A DNA stretch of 64,000 nucleotides, taken from positions 64,290,911 through 64,354,910 of the forward strand of contig OX419760.1 in the NCBI GenBank assembly GCA_948567375.1, read 5' to 3'. The position numbers and the translations under genes were made by a program. The stretch is from Lunularia cruciata (lineage: Eukaryota; Streptophyta; Marchantiopsida; Lunulariales; Lunulariaceae). Numbering within the stretch: the first letter of the stretch is position 1; each line of letters begins with the position of its first letter. Of this stretch, positions 49,130 through 60,683 are shown one piece after another. The notes under the pieces are model-generated. The model worked only from the letters and a program-made list of their open reading frames with translations. It was not told the DNA's origin and did no database searches.

Positions 49130-49650
49130 GGTAAAGTGATGAATTATTTCTTCACTCTTACAATATCTATCAAACTCTCCAAATTTTTATCCTCCACCAT
49201 TATCAGATCTCAAACACTTCAATTTTCTTCCAGTTTGTTTCTCCATCATCACCTTCCATTGTTTAAAGATAGAGAAGACCTCTGATTATGCTTCATGTTG
49301 TAGACCCATACTCTCCTTGAGTAATCACCAACCAAAGATACAAAATATAATGCTCCAGATTTTTGAGCTATAGGTCCCAAACATCAAAATGCACATAGGC
49401 TAAAATTCCCTTTGTGCAATGAACTCCTGTGGAAAAGCTTACCCTCCATTGCTTTCCTATTACACAATGCTCACAAAATTTTAACTTACAACTTTGGTAG
49501 TTGTTGCTTGGACAATTAACTTAGACCCCTTTCACTCATATGACCCAAATGTAGGTGCTTTAACTGAGTAAGATCTTTGGGATCTTCATTTTCAGAAATA
49601 GTACTTGCCACTCCTCTAGTGGTGGTCTCTCCAACCAGCTCATAAAGATT

Positions 49651-49878
49651 TCATATCTTCTTGCTCTTCATTACAACCAATGCTCCTTTTGTTACCTTGA
49701 GTGTTCCATTTTCTGCTTCCCACCTCCAACCATTTGAGTCCAAAGTGCCTAGTGATATCAAATTCTTCCTTAACTCAAGAACATGCCTCACATTAGCAAG
49801 AGTCCTCACAATACCATAAAACACCTTAATGAGTATTGTACCAGTGCCAATAGCTTTACAAGCCATGTTGTTCCCCAT
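49651..49878 (-). pseudogene. Copia gag-pre-integrase segment
   Basis: MGNNMACKAIGTGTILIKVF, then LANVRHVLELRKNLISLGTL, DSNGW. This pattern (VRHVPxLRKNLISLGxLD) precedes the integrase zinc finger in copia polyproteins. Confidence 0.88.
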
Positions 49879-50097
49879 TAATACAGATCCTCCATTGAAT
49901 GGTTTGTACTTATGAAACTACTCCTTATTTGGACACATATGGTAAGAGCAACCTGAGTCCAATATCCATGACTCTTCAAATTGATCTTTGTCTTGGGTAA
50001 CACATAGAACATCATCCACACATCAGATCACTAAACAATACTTGCTTGATCTGAAAGTTGAACTTTATCCTTGTTGGACTCAAGTGTCTTGTTGTTA

Positions 50098-50150
50098 CAA
50101 TCCTTCTTGAAATGTCCAAACTTCCCACAAATCCACCACTTTCCTTTGAA
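50098..50150 (-). pseudogene. Copia gag zinc knuckle with a lost cysteine
   Basis: The minus strand reads GKWWICGKFGHFKKDCNN. The usual CxxCGxxGHxxxxC knuckle has Trp (TGG) where the first Cys is expected. Confidence 0.7.
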
Positions 50151-50199
50151 ACCTCTAGTTCTAGACTTGGATCTTGATTTACTCTTGATCTGATTTCTC

Positions 50200-50278
<79 letters not shown>
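50200..50278. repeat. (CT)n / (GA)n microsatellite
   Basis: About 78 bases of nearly uninterrupted CT dinucleotide, with one TATC interruption near 50,202. On the copia sense strand it encodes an Arg-Glu run just before the zinc knuckle, where related elements have a short Arg- and Ser-rich linker. Confidence 0.97.
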
Positions 50279-50281
<3 letters not shown>

Positions 50282-50344
50282 CCTTCCTTTGATAAATAGA
50301 GCCTTTGAATTTGTCTTTTCTTGGTTGGGTGGTCTTTTTTGCAT

Positions 50345-50719
50345 CTAATTAGACAATAATGCTAAAGTGACCTCCTCACAGTTTATATCATCCTTCCCAT
50401 GTAGAAGAGTTGTGATCAGATGCTCATATGATGGAGAAATTGAAGTCAATAATAGCAATGCCTTGTGCTCCTCTTCTAACTTAACCTCTATGCTCATCAA
50501 CTCACAAAGGATTTTGTTGAAAGCATTGAGGTGCTCCATTATACTTTGGCGTTCCTTCATCTGCAACATATACAACTTCTGTTTAAGAAACAGTCTATTT
50601 GTCCTTAAGAAACAATCTTTATATGACTTGGTCATATAAAGATTCTCCAGTTTGGCCCATAGTTTTGGTGCAGATTCCTCATTCATAATGTTGTATAGCA
50701 CTTCATCAGCAAGGTTCAA
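50345..50719 (-). pseudogene. Copia gag (UBN2-type)
   Basis: The open frame reads SAPKLWAKLENLYMTKSYKD, LFLKQKLYMLQMKERQSIME, HLNAFNKILCELMSIEVKLE and LLTSISPSYEHLITTLLHGK, the standard plant copia capsid region. The N-terminal part lies between 50,719 and the primer-binding site and is broken. Confidence 0.92.
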
Positions 50720-50999
50720 CCTAATAGTGCTAATAGCTATGAGATCTGCATCTTCATCTTCCTCTTCCTCATCACTTTTGTCCTCCTTTTTCTTTGTTAG
50801 TGCTCAATGCAGTCCTAGCTGGACAAGAAGGTCCTTCATCTTTAGTTGCCAAAGTCCAAATTGTTTTTCCCATCAAACTTCTCCATTGCAAATTTAGCAT
50901 TTGATATGGATATCACTCTTGCCATTGCTTTGTTGTGGACTTGCTTTTGGACCTACTTCCCTGCACCGTCATATCTCAAGACCCTCTTCAAGACCAACA

Positions 51000-51013
51000 A
51001 AGCTCTGATACCA
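51000..51013 (-). promoter_or_regulatory. Copia primer-binding site (initiator tRNA-Met)
   Basis: The minus strand reads TGGTATCAGAGCTT two bases inside the 5' LTR. It is complementary to the 3' end of plant initiator tRNA-Met, the usual copia primer. Confidence 0.9.
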
Positions 51014-51015
51014 AT

Positions 51016-51428
51016 TGTTAGAAAATAAAATTCTAAGGACCTCTCGCTATAGCACATCATAAGGCCCATTGAACATAAATTAGATGACTAATATGAAATA
51101 ACTTGGTTCACTTCCTGTCTTGGAAGCTACTTCCATGGCTAAAACAAGCTCACACAAGCCTTTGAACCTTTATTTCTCATTGCACATAGATAAATATACA
51201 CACAAACAAATATAGTCCCTTTGCCATCTGATTGAACTCCTGAATATTGACTTGCGTGCTTCATGAGTATTGACCACTCAAGATGTCTTGTCACTTTAAT
51301 GCTTAGCCTTAGTAATGACTGAACATATCCAGACAAGTGATTGTCCTTGTCCTCACTGCATGTTTCATCAATCAAGTTTGCTCTTGCTCTTGATGAATCA
51401 AGTCACTGATAACAAGCCAAACATAATA
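51016..51428 (-). repeat. 5' LTR of the Ty1/copia element
   Basis: 413 bp from TGTTAGAAAATAAAATTCTA to CAAACATAATA. The last bases have mutated from the expected ATAACA. Confidence 0.92.
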
Positions 51429-51429
51429 G

Positions 51430-52155
51430 TCTATGGTAGTAGTTCTAGCTACACATACTAAAGAATGAAGTATAAACATCATGAAATTGAGTACTAAAGA
51501 ATCTCCCAAATCCTAGGAGATATAATCCAATGTATGATCAGAAAAGTACACATCCAAAACCCATACTAGCAAATTATACCCAAATGATGTATACACTCAA
51601 GAACAAACGACATATATAAACAAAACTGGAAGGAAATTGAAAAATGAAAAAATGAACAAAAATGAAAACCAAGACATGGAGGAAAAGAGCCTATTGAAGA
51701 AGAATCTCTATTTCCTAAGCTTTGCTTGGTATAGAACAATTTGGTAAAAGAACCTTGTGGTACAAGAAGCCAATTTGACAAAATCCCTACTTTTTTTCCC
51801 ATAAAATTTTCCCTGGTTTGCTTGTTGCTCTGATGGTGATCAAAATATTGTTAACAAATCAAGAGTACTTACATCAATCAAGAAAACATTAGAAATGAAC
51901 CCTCTGCCCATAAAATTTGCCAAAATTGAGGACCTAGTTGCTTCTTGAGTTTATTGGTGTCTCCAATACCATCTTGAATAGTGTTGAAACTCACCCAACT
52001 AGAGAACCTTTTAATTCTTTTTGGTGCATGTTATATATCTACATTTCTAACCCATTGCTCTCACATGATGCTTTGCAATGGTGTGTCATTCCACAATACA
52101 CATGTCTTGGGAAAATTTGACAATGTTAAAAGGAATATCTATAAAGCAAGCCCAA
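51430..52155. other. No recognisable gene
   Basis: AT-rich spacer between the copia element and the family X tandem. Frames are short and without motifs. Confidence 0.35.
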
Positions 52156-52158
52156 ATG

Positions 52159-53890
52159 TGACAACCCAACAAGTATCACTTTTGAAATTGTAATTGTTCA
52201 TTCTCACAGATATAGAAGTCAAGAATTTTCAAATATGAAGTAAATAGTAACAAGGCATTTCTTCTTGGTTGTGTCTTAGGACCCTGGGTAGAAACCACAC
52301 CCAAAAGAGACTAAGAAGCATTAACTCATAGTCTTGTCACAAATTACAACACCCATGAATCACAATTCTCCAAACCTCTCTCAATTGAGATTGATTGTGA
52401 TGATTAAGTTGCTTAAAAGAAGGCTACTTCACCAAAAGTGACTTTGCCTTGGAATTGTATTCCACCTCTTCATTGAAGGTACAAATTCCTCAATCCAAAT
52501 TTTTTTGTATCAATATAATATCACACTCACAAATGCAAAATACTACCAACACTACAATTCCTCACAAATTTTTCAAGGCATTGTTTCAATTGCACTCCAC
52601 TTAGTATCAAACACACAAAACTGAAATTAGAGTTGTAGAATTTAATATCTAACACTCTTTAATTGCAATTCAAAATTCCCCAAACACACACATAGATTGA
52701 TACTTGGAATTAAGATAAAATGACAAGCATTGAGTGTCAACGCTTTGCTTTACTTAACATCAAAACTGAATATTAAATACAATGCACTATGAATGATTTC
52801 TTTGAATAGATAGAGATCTCAATAGTTCAAAAAATATCTAAACCACTTTAATTGCTTCTTACAAATCTCTAGATCCAATATAACACTCTATTATTTCAAA
52901 TCTACAACTTCATATCTCAAAATTATTACTCTTAATCCAATTCAACTTCTACTTTGGCTTCTACATCCAAATTACCTACAAGCGCCTCTTGCATTTTGGA
53001 TTCATCTACTACTTCTACATCTTCTTCTATTTCTGTCATGTCTTCAGTCAGAACTAAAAACTAAAGTCATAATCCTCCTTATTATAGTCTCATTTTCTTT
53101 CATAACTACTCCAACAACTCAAGTAACTCACCCAAAGTCATCTGCACTCCTACTTCATCTACTTCACACTTTCCTTCAAACTACTACAAAGTTCACATAA
53201 GTCTATTCTAACTAAATCTAATTTGGGACAAACACTATCTCCTACTTCAATTATAGTCCTATCTACTCTATCTCTAAGACAAACCAATAAATTATTCATA
53301 TCCATATCCTCTGCCTTTCCCTTTTGAGTTTCCTACACAAGCAACTTCCACTTCTGTAATTGCACCTCCTCCATCCTTTCACTGGCCTTAATGCTAAACA
53401 TTGCCTTCACTCTTCCCACAATTTCCTCCATTTATCCCAATGTCTTCTCTAACTCTGACTCATCCCGAGTCCTTTGTCCTTCCAATTTCTTCCAAATTAA
53501 CTTCAATTCCTCCGCAGGATTTGCTTCCAACCTCTTCCACATAGTGAACAAGCTGAACTTTTGCACTTTTACATTCTTGACTAGGTCTTGCAGTCTTTCT
53601 TCTTCACAATCTTGACTTGCCAGTTCCCTTTCTAGACCAAATTCTTCTCTGCTGCAACCGATATCAATTTCTCCAACTCTTGCTTGCTTACTATTGCAAT
53701 GGCCTTGGAATGTATTACCTTGAGTTGAGCGTCATTGAATTCCACCTTCAGTCTCTCAAATGTCACGTTCTACTCCTTCAATTCTTCTTTAAGATGTTTC
53801 AGATCAATTGCAATTCACACCTTATCACTCTCAAATTTATCCTACTCCTGAAGTAGTTTTTTTTATGACTATACCTTCTTGATTTGTTTG
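52159..53890 (-). repeat. Family X, left tandem copy (internally deleted)
   Basis: Starts TGACAACCCAACAAGTATCA and includes GGGTAGAAACCACACCCAAA (about 52,286) and TACTTTGGCTTCTACATCCA (about 52,951). It then covers a minus-strand coiled-coil coding remnant (for example KVIHSKAIAIVSKQELEKLI) up to about 53,820. At 53,820-53,890 the sequence switches to a piece of the family leader (TCACTCTCAAATTTATCCTA, CCTTCTTGATTTG, compare 57,380-57,440). The order leader, coding end, tail on the minus strand shows an internal deletion compared with the right copy. Confidence 0.65.
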
Positions 53891-53906
53891 CTCAAGTGTA
53901 AGTATG

Positions 53907-56900
53907 ACAATTCAACAAGTATCACTTTTGCAATAATCAGTAAGTAATTGTTTTTTCCAATAGAGATAATGGTCAAAAATGGTCAAATACAATTAAAAAA
54001 TAACAACTCAATTATTCTTGATTACCTCTTTAATCTCTTGGGTAGAAACCACACCCAAAAGAGAGTATAAGTGCTAGATTGCAATCTTGTCACAAATCAC
54101 AACACCCATAATCACAATTCTTCAAATCTTTCCAAATAAATCTTGATTGTGATGATTCAATTCTTGCAAAGAAGTGTACTTCATCCTAAAACAAATTTGC
54201 CTTGGAATTGTGTTCCACCTCTCATTGAAGGCACAACTTCCTCAATTGAAGTTGCTTTGCATCAATCCAAAGTTGCACTCACAAATGCAAAATACTACAA
54301 AAACTATAATTCTTCATAGGTTCGTCAAGGTATTGCCTTGATTGTCACAAGATCAAACACAGAGAATGGAATCAGATCTATAGAATCCAACATCTCACAA
54401 AATCAGACTTGCAATTTGAACTTCTCTAAGCACTCACAAACACACACACATGATGATACTCAAAATTTAGCTAAAATGATGAGCACTAAGTTACAACACT
54501 TTGCTTTACTCAACTTCAAAAATATGAATATTGAACTAAACAAAATAACACTAGAAATGCCTCCTTTAAATAGAAAAAGCACTCCAAAAATTATCTAACT
54601 ACATACCATTTCAACTACTACTTTACCAACCTATAGATCCAAAATGACATTCCACTCCTTCATATTTACCTGTTCAATCTCAAAAATTTTATTACTCCAA
54701 TTTGATGTTTACTTCTACTTTGGCTTCTACACCCAAATTACCTTCAATTGATTCCTCTACTTCAATTTTAACTACAATCTCTTCTATTTCTATCCTATCC
54801 TCAATCTAAACTAAAACTGAAGTCATCACTATTCTATCTACTTCTTGTTCTCTCCTCTAACGTCTTTAGTGAACTCAAGTAACTCACCCAAAGACACTTG
54901 CACTCCTACCTTTGCTACTTTGCATCAGTTTCCTACTTTCTCCTACTTCCAAGCTCAACTAATTTGGATCCCACTAAACCTAATCTAGAACAAACATTAT
55001 CTCATGTCTCTAACATCTTCCTATCTACTTTCTCTCTTAAGTGAATCAACCATTTATTTATATCTGTGTCCTTTGATTTCCTCTTCTTCATCTCTTGCAC
55101 TAACAACTTCAACTTGTGCAGTCTTGCTTCTTCCATTCTAACTTTGGCTTCAATAATCAACATCACCTTTACTCTCCCAATGATTTCTCCTATCTATTCC
55201 AATGTACTCCTTGGAACTATCTTCTCACAATTCCGCTCTACCTCCAACTCATTTTGATACATCTTTAACTCATCCTCAAATTTGGCTTTCATTGCTTTTT
55301 TCTTCTGCACGTATTGGTCAAGTTGGGTCTCCACACTTCTGATCATTCCTTGCAACCTCTCCACCTCTCAATTTCTATCTGTCAAGTCATGCGGCCAAGC
55401 CCAATCCTTCTCCTCTATAACCTTCCTCAAGCTCTCCAACTCTTGCTCCATCACAACCGCCATTGCCTTTGAATATATTGCCTCCAACCATGCATTAGTA
55501 AATCCACCCTTCAGCTTCTCAAATGTTGCCTTCTAATCCTTCATTTCTTCAGCTTGTCGTTCAAGTTCATTGCCATGCTTCACAAAACTCTCTTGCAGAT
55601 TATCAAAGCTCTTCCTCCAAAGAACAACATCCAGCCAAAGTTCTTTGGCTTCTTCCTCTCCTCAGGTTAACTTTGTCCTTAACTTTGAGACTTCTTCATT
55701 CAAGTACTTCACTACTTCTAGCTCATCCTTCACTTCAAGATGATCTCTCTTTAGATCCTCCTTCTTCCTCTACAATTGCAATAACAAAGTACAGACAATC
55801 TTTGATAGATATGCTACTTCATTGAACTCTTCATCATCTCCTCTTTCTTCAACTTTAGTTGGTGCTTCTTCAATTCCAGCCAGCACTTCTTCAGCTGGTG
55901 CCTTACCTTGAAGTCTTGATCTTCTCACCTGCAAAGTCATCTCTTCCAAGCTTTCTTCTTCTTCCTCGGCTTTACTTGGTCCTATAGCTACAACCTTCAA
56001 ACTTCACTTTGATCTTGCTCCTCTTGGAAACACCAAGGCTGGCTCCTCTTCTCTTTCCTCAAGAACGATACCTTGGCCAACTCCATGTATTGATTATCTC
56101 CTCCTTCCATGCGTGGAATTTGTGCATGGAATTCCCAATTGTCATCTTTAGTTGCTTCTTCCATCGATTGCTAGACTTTGGGCTCTCCCTCACTCTCACT
56201 ACTAGACTCCTTACTTTGCAAAGTGAGCTCTTCTTCTTCTCTCAAGTCTTCACACTCAGACTTAGCTTATCCTTCCAATTCTTCACTTGATGAGAGATTC
56301 CTCACCATCACCATCTCTTGCTTTGGGTTCATCCTCCTCATCTTTTGTAGCTAAATTGGCAGCACTCTTTCTTTGGATCAACTCTGCTTTCTTGGCCTTG
56401 AGATATCTACCAAGACTATCATCTCTTTCCTTGTCCTAGTGAAGTATTCATCACTTTTACGGACTTTCCTTATGAAGTATTGTTTGTCTGTATTTGCAAC
56501 TCAATGTCAATCAAGTTGAAAGTGTAACACCATCCTTCTTTCCTCCTATAAGCTAAGTAAGTTTAGTCCCAAATAGAAATGGGCTGCAAAGGGTACAAAG
56601 TAATGGGGTGGTAGGTCCATTCTCCAATATTAATCATATGACCTACTCTCTAGTGAAACACTTTGCACAATTCACCGCTTCTCCTACAAACATCTGGTGA
56701 AAAACACAGCCTGTGGCTTCATAACATTGGTGGTTCCTTTTGGCTTCAACATTGCCATAAGAGCACCAACTATACCCCTTCATATCAAGTCTTTATAGCT
56801 ATCCACCTTGTACTTGTTCTTGGTGCAAGGAGCACTAAAAGACTTCCTCATCTTTGCAATCTCCTCCAAAGAATCATACTTCTAACAGAAGGTGACTCCT

Positions 56901-57870
56901 CCTACTTCTCCCACTTTTCTCCCCAAGACCAATCTCTAATTCTACTCAGTCCATTGAGCCAAGTTACCTCTTTTCCCTTTTGTTATGACACCATCTTTGC
57001 AATTATTGGCAGTGATTTCTGCCGTGAAACTTGGAAAACTTAGGTTCCAATTCCATGCCAAAAAGGTGATCCAAAGTTTGCTCAAGACTTTGATCCTTGC
57101 TACTACATCTAGTCTCCAAATTGCAAGACTCCTCACCAGCTTTGTTTATTACCCTTTGGTGGCGTTGTGTGTTTTCTAACACTCAGTCTCTAAAAGATGA
57201 AACCCTCCCCAAACCTCAAGATTCTAATTCCTTCAACAACTATTGAGAGGCATATGATATTGTTGTGAAATTTCAGAACTTCCTTGATGAAGCCCCAATC
57301 TCATAATATTTTGTTGCACGGTCATTCTTCAATTGATCTTCAATTGATACACAAATTTTTTTGTGTCTATTTTTTGTCACTCTCAAGGTCATCTTGATCC
57401 CAAAGTAGTCGTTCTCTTTGCCCATACTCTCTTGATTTGCAAGGCACAAAGAAAACTTGTTACAAGTTCTTTGGATCGGGTGGTGCATCTTGATGCAAGT
57501 AATCTTACTTCAAATCTATCCTTTTGTAAGTCTGACCCAAGTTCTTTTATTCCTAACACATGATTCTCCTCTTTTCTTCTTCATTAAGCTGTGACTCCAC
57601 TTCAATAATACACTCCTTCTTTAAAACTTGCCCAAAAAATAATTTGTGGGTACCACAAAAAGTTGTTAAGGTTTCTTTGGATCAGGTTGATCATTCCAAT
57701 GTGAAGTCTTGTTACTTTGTGTCTACCTCCCTTCAAGTCCAATCCAAGTCTTCCTTCCTTCCGACACAAATTCAACTTCCTTGGGTCGGATCCAAACACA
57801 CAATTCTTCTCTTCTTTTCTCCACTTGGCTTCAATTTGGCTTCAAAAATACACTTCTTTAAACTCATAAA
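53907..57870 (-). repeat. Family X, right tandem copy, longest
   Basis: Read on the minus strand: leader (57,870 to about 57,200), conserved coding start (57,136-56,940), long coiled-coil coding region (about 56,940-54,690) and non-coding tail (54,690-53,907, starting TGACAATTCAACAAGTATCA on the plus strand). The tail and the end of the coding region match the left copy base for base over about 1.7 kb with moderate divergence. No reverse transcriptase, integrase or transposase motif is visible. Confidence 0.65.
54690..57136 (-). pseudogene. Family X coiled-coil protein, unknown, decayed
   Basis: The conceptual minus-strand reading begins ARIKVLSKLWITFLAWNWNL, SFPSFTAEITANNCKDG, TKGKRGNLAQWTE. 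It continues across stops with LVLGRKVGEVGGVTF, KYDSLEEIAKMRKSF, GIVGALMAMLKPKGTTNVMK and PPHYFVPFAAHFYLGLNLLS. After an acidic stretch (SKAEEEEESLEEMTLQVRRS at 55,970-55,910) it becomes a heptad-rich helix (for example ESFVKHGNELERQAEEMKD, EAIYSKAMAVVMEQELESLR, KVIEEKDWAW). The order is a compact N-terminal domain, an acidic linker and a long coiled coil. I do not recognise the family. It may be a gag-like protein of a non-autonomous element or a host gene family spread by duplication. Confidence 0.5.
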
Positions 57871-57874
57871 AAAC

Positions 57875-59690
57875 AACAAATGGAGACATAAACTTTTTAG
57901 ATCTTTTAATTTGATCCTTAGCTTTGTTAAACTTGAAGCTCAAATATGATTTAGAATAGAGATTCTTTACTCTCATCTTATCAACATACTCTAGACTTAC
58001 TTACTTGAAGGCAATTGCTTCCTTTTCTTTGTCCTTTCTTATTATATGGTATGCATTTACCTGCCATAGGATCTTGTTTCCTGCATACATAAGATAAGTA
58101 TCTAAAGCTTCAACCATCATTATTTTCATAGTCATTCTATCTTCTTCTCGATCAAATCAAATCAACTTATGAAATCACATTGTAAAATTCTCAAAAGATA
58201 AAGAGAAAAATGACTTAGCATCAAAATCATCTCTTCATAGAACCACTTGAAAATTTTACTACTTTACATCATGTTGGAGCTTATACTTTGTATGTTACTC
58301 CTTTGTAAAGACTCATTCCCTTAAAACCACATCAAATTTGTACTACTCATATAACATTAGAACTTTTATGTTGGAATGTGATATTGCTCATTTTTTAAGA
58401 CTCTTTTTCTCTTGTGTTTACTTCACTCATTGTCTAATCCACCAATAGCTTAGATGTAGCTCCAAGTGCTTGCAACTATTATTCTTCCTTGTTTCCCCTT
58501 GTTTGCCTTTACAACCTCCTACTTATATTCTTCATCTCTCTTCCTTTTCTCTACATTCAATGCTTTAAATTCATCAATTCTCTTATACAAAGAATGCTTT
58601 AATATCATAATATCAATATGAACATCCTAATAGCTTTTCATAATTCACATCTTTTTACCCCTCTTATCGTAATCTCTCTTGAAAAATCTATCTCTTTATT
58701 CTTAACTTGAGCCACTAGAAGTGAGTTCATTCTCATTCTAAAAATTCTATGACTTCATTCCCAATTTGAGCCACTAGAAGGGAGTCCACTCTCATTCTTG
58801 AAAACTCAATCACGTCATTTCTAACTTGAGCCACTTGAATCCACTCTCATTGCAAAATATTTGGAAGTGACCACACTTGTTAGAACAACACTTCACTTCT
58901 TGAGGACCTTTTTTGTCTCCTCTAACAAAGTTTAGGTTAAAAGAAATCACCATCGATTATGAAAAAAATTAGATCTTTTCATCCCTAAAATTATCAATCC
59001 CACTCGTAAGTATTTTGGAGAACTACTTATATTGATGCTTAATCCTATCAAACCATAGATCCCCTCACAAAGGCTTGATTGTGTGAGTAGCATTGGTAGC
59101 ACCAAAAACCCTTTTTATCTATTGAGTCATCTGTATTCTTAAGAAAATCGTCAAGAGACTAGTCCTTAGCGTTAGTTTAGGGAGTTTGAGGTGAAAGGCC
59201 ATAGATACCCTTCTTTTGAACACTCTAATCCTAGTTTTGTTCCTCAATTGCTCGGTGATAGCTCTCTCACACGGGTTTTTGGGGTTTGATTGGGTGGAGT
59301 GACATTTTAAACACCAAAACCCTTTTTTCTCAATTGAGTCATCTATATTCTTAAGAAATCGTCAAGATACTTATCCTCAACGTTAGTTCTTGAAGTTTGA
59401 GGTGATAAGTCCATAGGTACCCTTATTTTGAACACCATACTTCTACTTTTGCTCCTCAATTGCTCGGTGGTAGCTTTGTCTACCTTTCTCTAAGTTTTAC
59501 TGAAGCCTCTTGCCACTCCTTTCTCAACCAAAATGATAAAACGCTTGTTTGCAAGATCTCACAAGAGCCCAAAAGTTAAGTCTTCTCCCAACTAAGAGTA
59601 GCATTTCGGAAGGAGTAAGGTTTTCCCGAACTCCCATACTGCTGTTTTACCGGTAAATCCCAAGGCCAATTTAGGAGCTACACTCCCCAT
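57875..59690. other. AT-rich flank without recognisable gene
   Basis: Contains local duplications. GAGCCACTAGAAGTGAGTTC (58,711) recurs as GAGCCACTAGAAGGGAGTCC (58,769) and again near 58,829. A roughly 180-bp segment with CTTTTTTATCT/CTTTTTTCTC and GAGTCATCTATATTCTTAAG recurs at about 59,108 and 59,318. There is no coding signal. Confidence 0.55.
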
Positions 59691-59699
59691 TCTCTGGAA

Positions 59700-60270
59700 A
59701 GTTATGTTCGTTTGTATGACATCTCGCCCGGGCCGGAAGTCTGAACTTGTCCATCACGCTTCATCTCCAGGCCGAGCCGAATACCATCTCCAGCTCGAAA
59801 GTTTGAATTGCTCTTTCTAATTGGCCTCAAATCCGGCCGCCGCTTCGAACCGAATTTCTCGTTCATTTTAAGTGAATCTAACATCGTCCGATTGAGATGC
59901 AGTCTTGGCTCGACTTCGGGGTGAATACTTAGTCCGAATCGACTTAATAAGATTGCAAGATGAACGAAGAATCCAGATTGAATCTAATTTCCTTCGATTC
60001 GGGCTAAACTCCGATCCGAAACATTTGTTTAACTACTGTTTCAGACATTTACAATTTCGCCCGCCCTACAAACATTCCGCCCATAGCCGGACATAGACGA
60101 TTCGTCCATGTTCTAAGCAAACCATTTGCCCTAAGCTTACCCATTTCTAAGAATATATCATGCATCGTTCTCAAGAAGATTGATTACAGGAATGCAGTCG
60201 GTTTCCGAATTGTCACGAAGAATAAAGGTGACCGGCCATGTTCTAATGTGAAATAAATCCAGATGGGCAT
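59700..60270. other. CpG-rich single-copy-like DNA, no assigned gene
   Basis: Composition changes abruptly at about 59,700. Short frames on both strands (59,702-59,884 minus, 59,905-60,096 plus) have gene-like codon use but no family features. Confidence 0.4.
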
Positions 60271-60276
60271 AAGGAG

Positions 60277-60294
60277 AAAAGGCGACCGCGTAGG
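60277..60294 (-). mobile_element. LINE family Z terminus only (about 18 bp)
   Basis: AAAAGGCGACCGCGTAGG is identical to the 3' terminal bases of minus-strand copies; the match stops immediately afterwards. It is either an extreme truncation or a target-like sequence. Confidence 0.45.
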
Positions 60295-60635
60295 GTATTA
60301 CAAGGACATGGTCTAGTTGTCAATAAAATTAGATGCCAAGAAGGATTAATGTGTCACATCAAGCAAGAAGAGGTGCTAAAAGTTTTCTTTGCCAACTTGG
60401 GGTACCGTTACGTCGATGTGCCAAAGTTTCGGGTACTGTCAAGTCCATCTCTGCAGAAAGAGCATACTTTGCGCGAGACATAATCCGAGGTTTGCGGACA
60501 TAACGTCGACCAACATCCACACGCACAACTCAAACCATACATTTGAGGAAGACCTCGTTCCAAGGAGAATTAGGGAAGGCAAAAAAATTTCTTGATTCCT
60601 GACACGTGACGCATGACGAGAAGGACATACCGCTC

Positions 60636-60683
60636 ACATCACGTCTTAAGACGTGATGTAAGAGCGATTGATCTCGCTCTTAC
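60636..60683. repeat. Two adjoining inverted repeats
   Basis: A perfect 24-base palindrome, with arms ACATCACGTCTT and its complement at 60,636-60,659, is overlapped by a hairpin GTAAGAGCG-(8)-CGCTCTTAC (60,658-60,683). The first contains ACGTC/GACGT cores of plant bZIP sites. Confidence 0.8.

Larger units (their letters stand above)
46457..51428 (-). mobile_element. Full-length but dead Ty1/copia retrotransposon
   Basis: About 4.97 kb with two LTRs, a primer-binding site complementary to initiator tRNA-Met, a polypurine tract, and domains in copia order on the minus strand: gag (50.7-50.3 kb), CCHC region (50.1 kb), pre-integrase (49.9-49.65 kb), integrase (49.1-48.6 kb), RT (48.27-47.6 kb), RNase H (47.2-46.9 kb). 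Every domain is split by stops or frameshifts. The flanks GTCTT (46,451) and GTCTA (51,429) may be remnants of a 5-bp target duplication. Confidence 0.92.

Noticed and set aside
50012-50344. 110-codon minus-strand frame with a long Arg-Glu run
   Set aside because: The run is the GA microsatellite translated. The frame differs from the gag knuckle frame, so it is not a separate gene.
55523-55825. Plus-strand frames rich in Leu and Ser at 53-56 kb
   Set aside because: They mirror the acidic and coiled-coil coding on the minus strand of family X.
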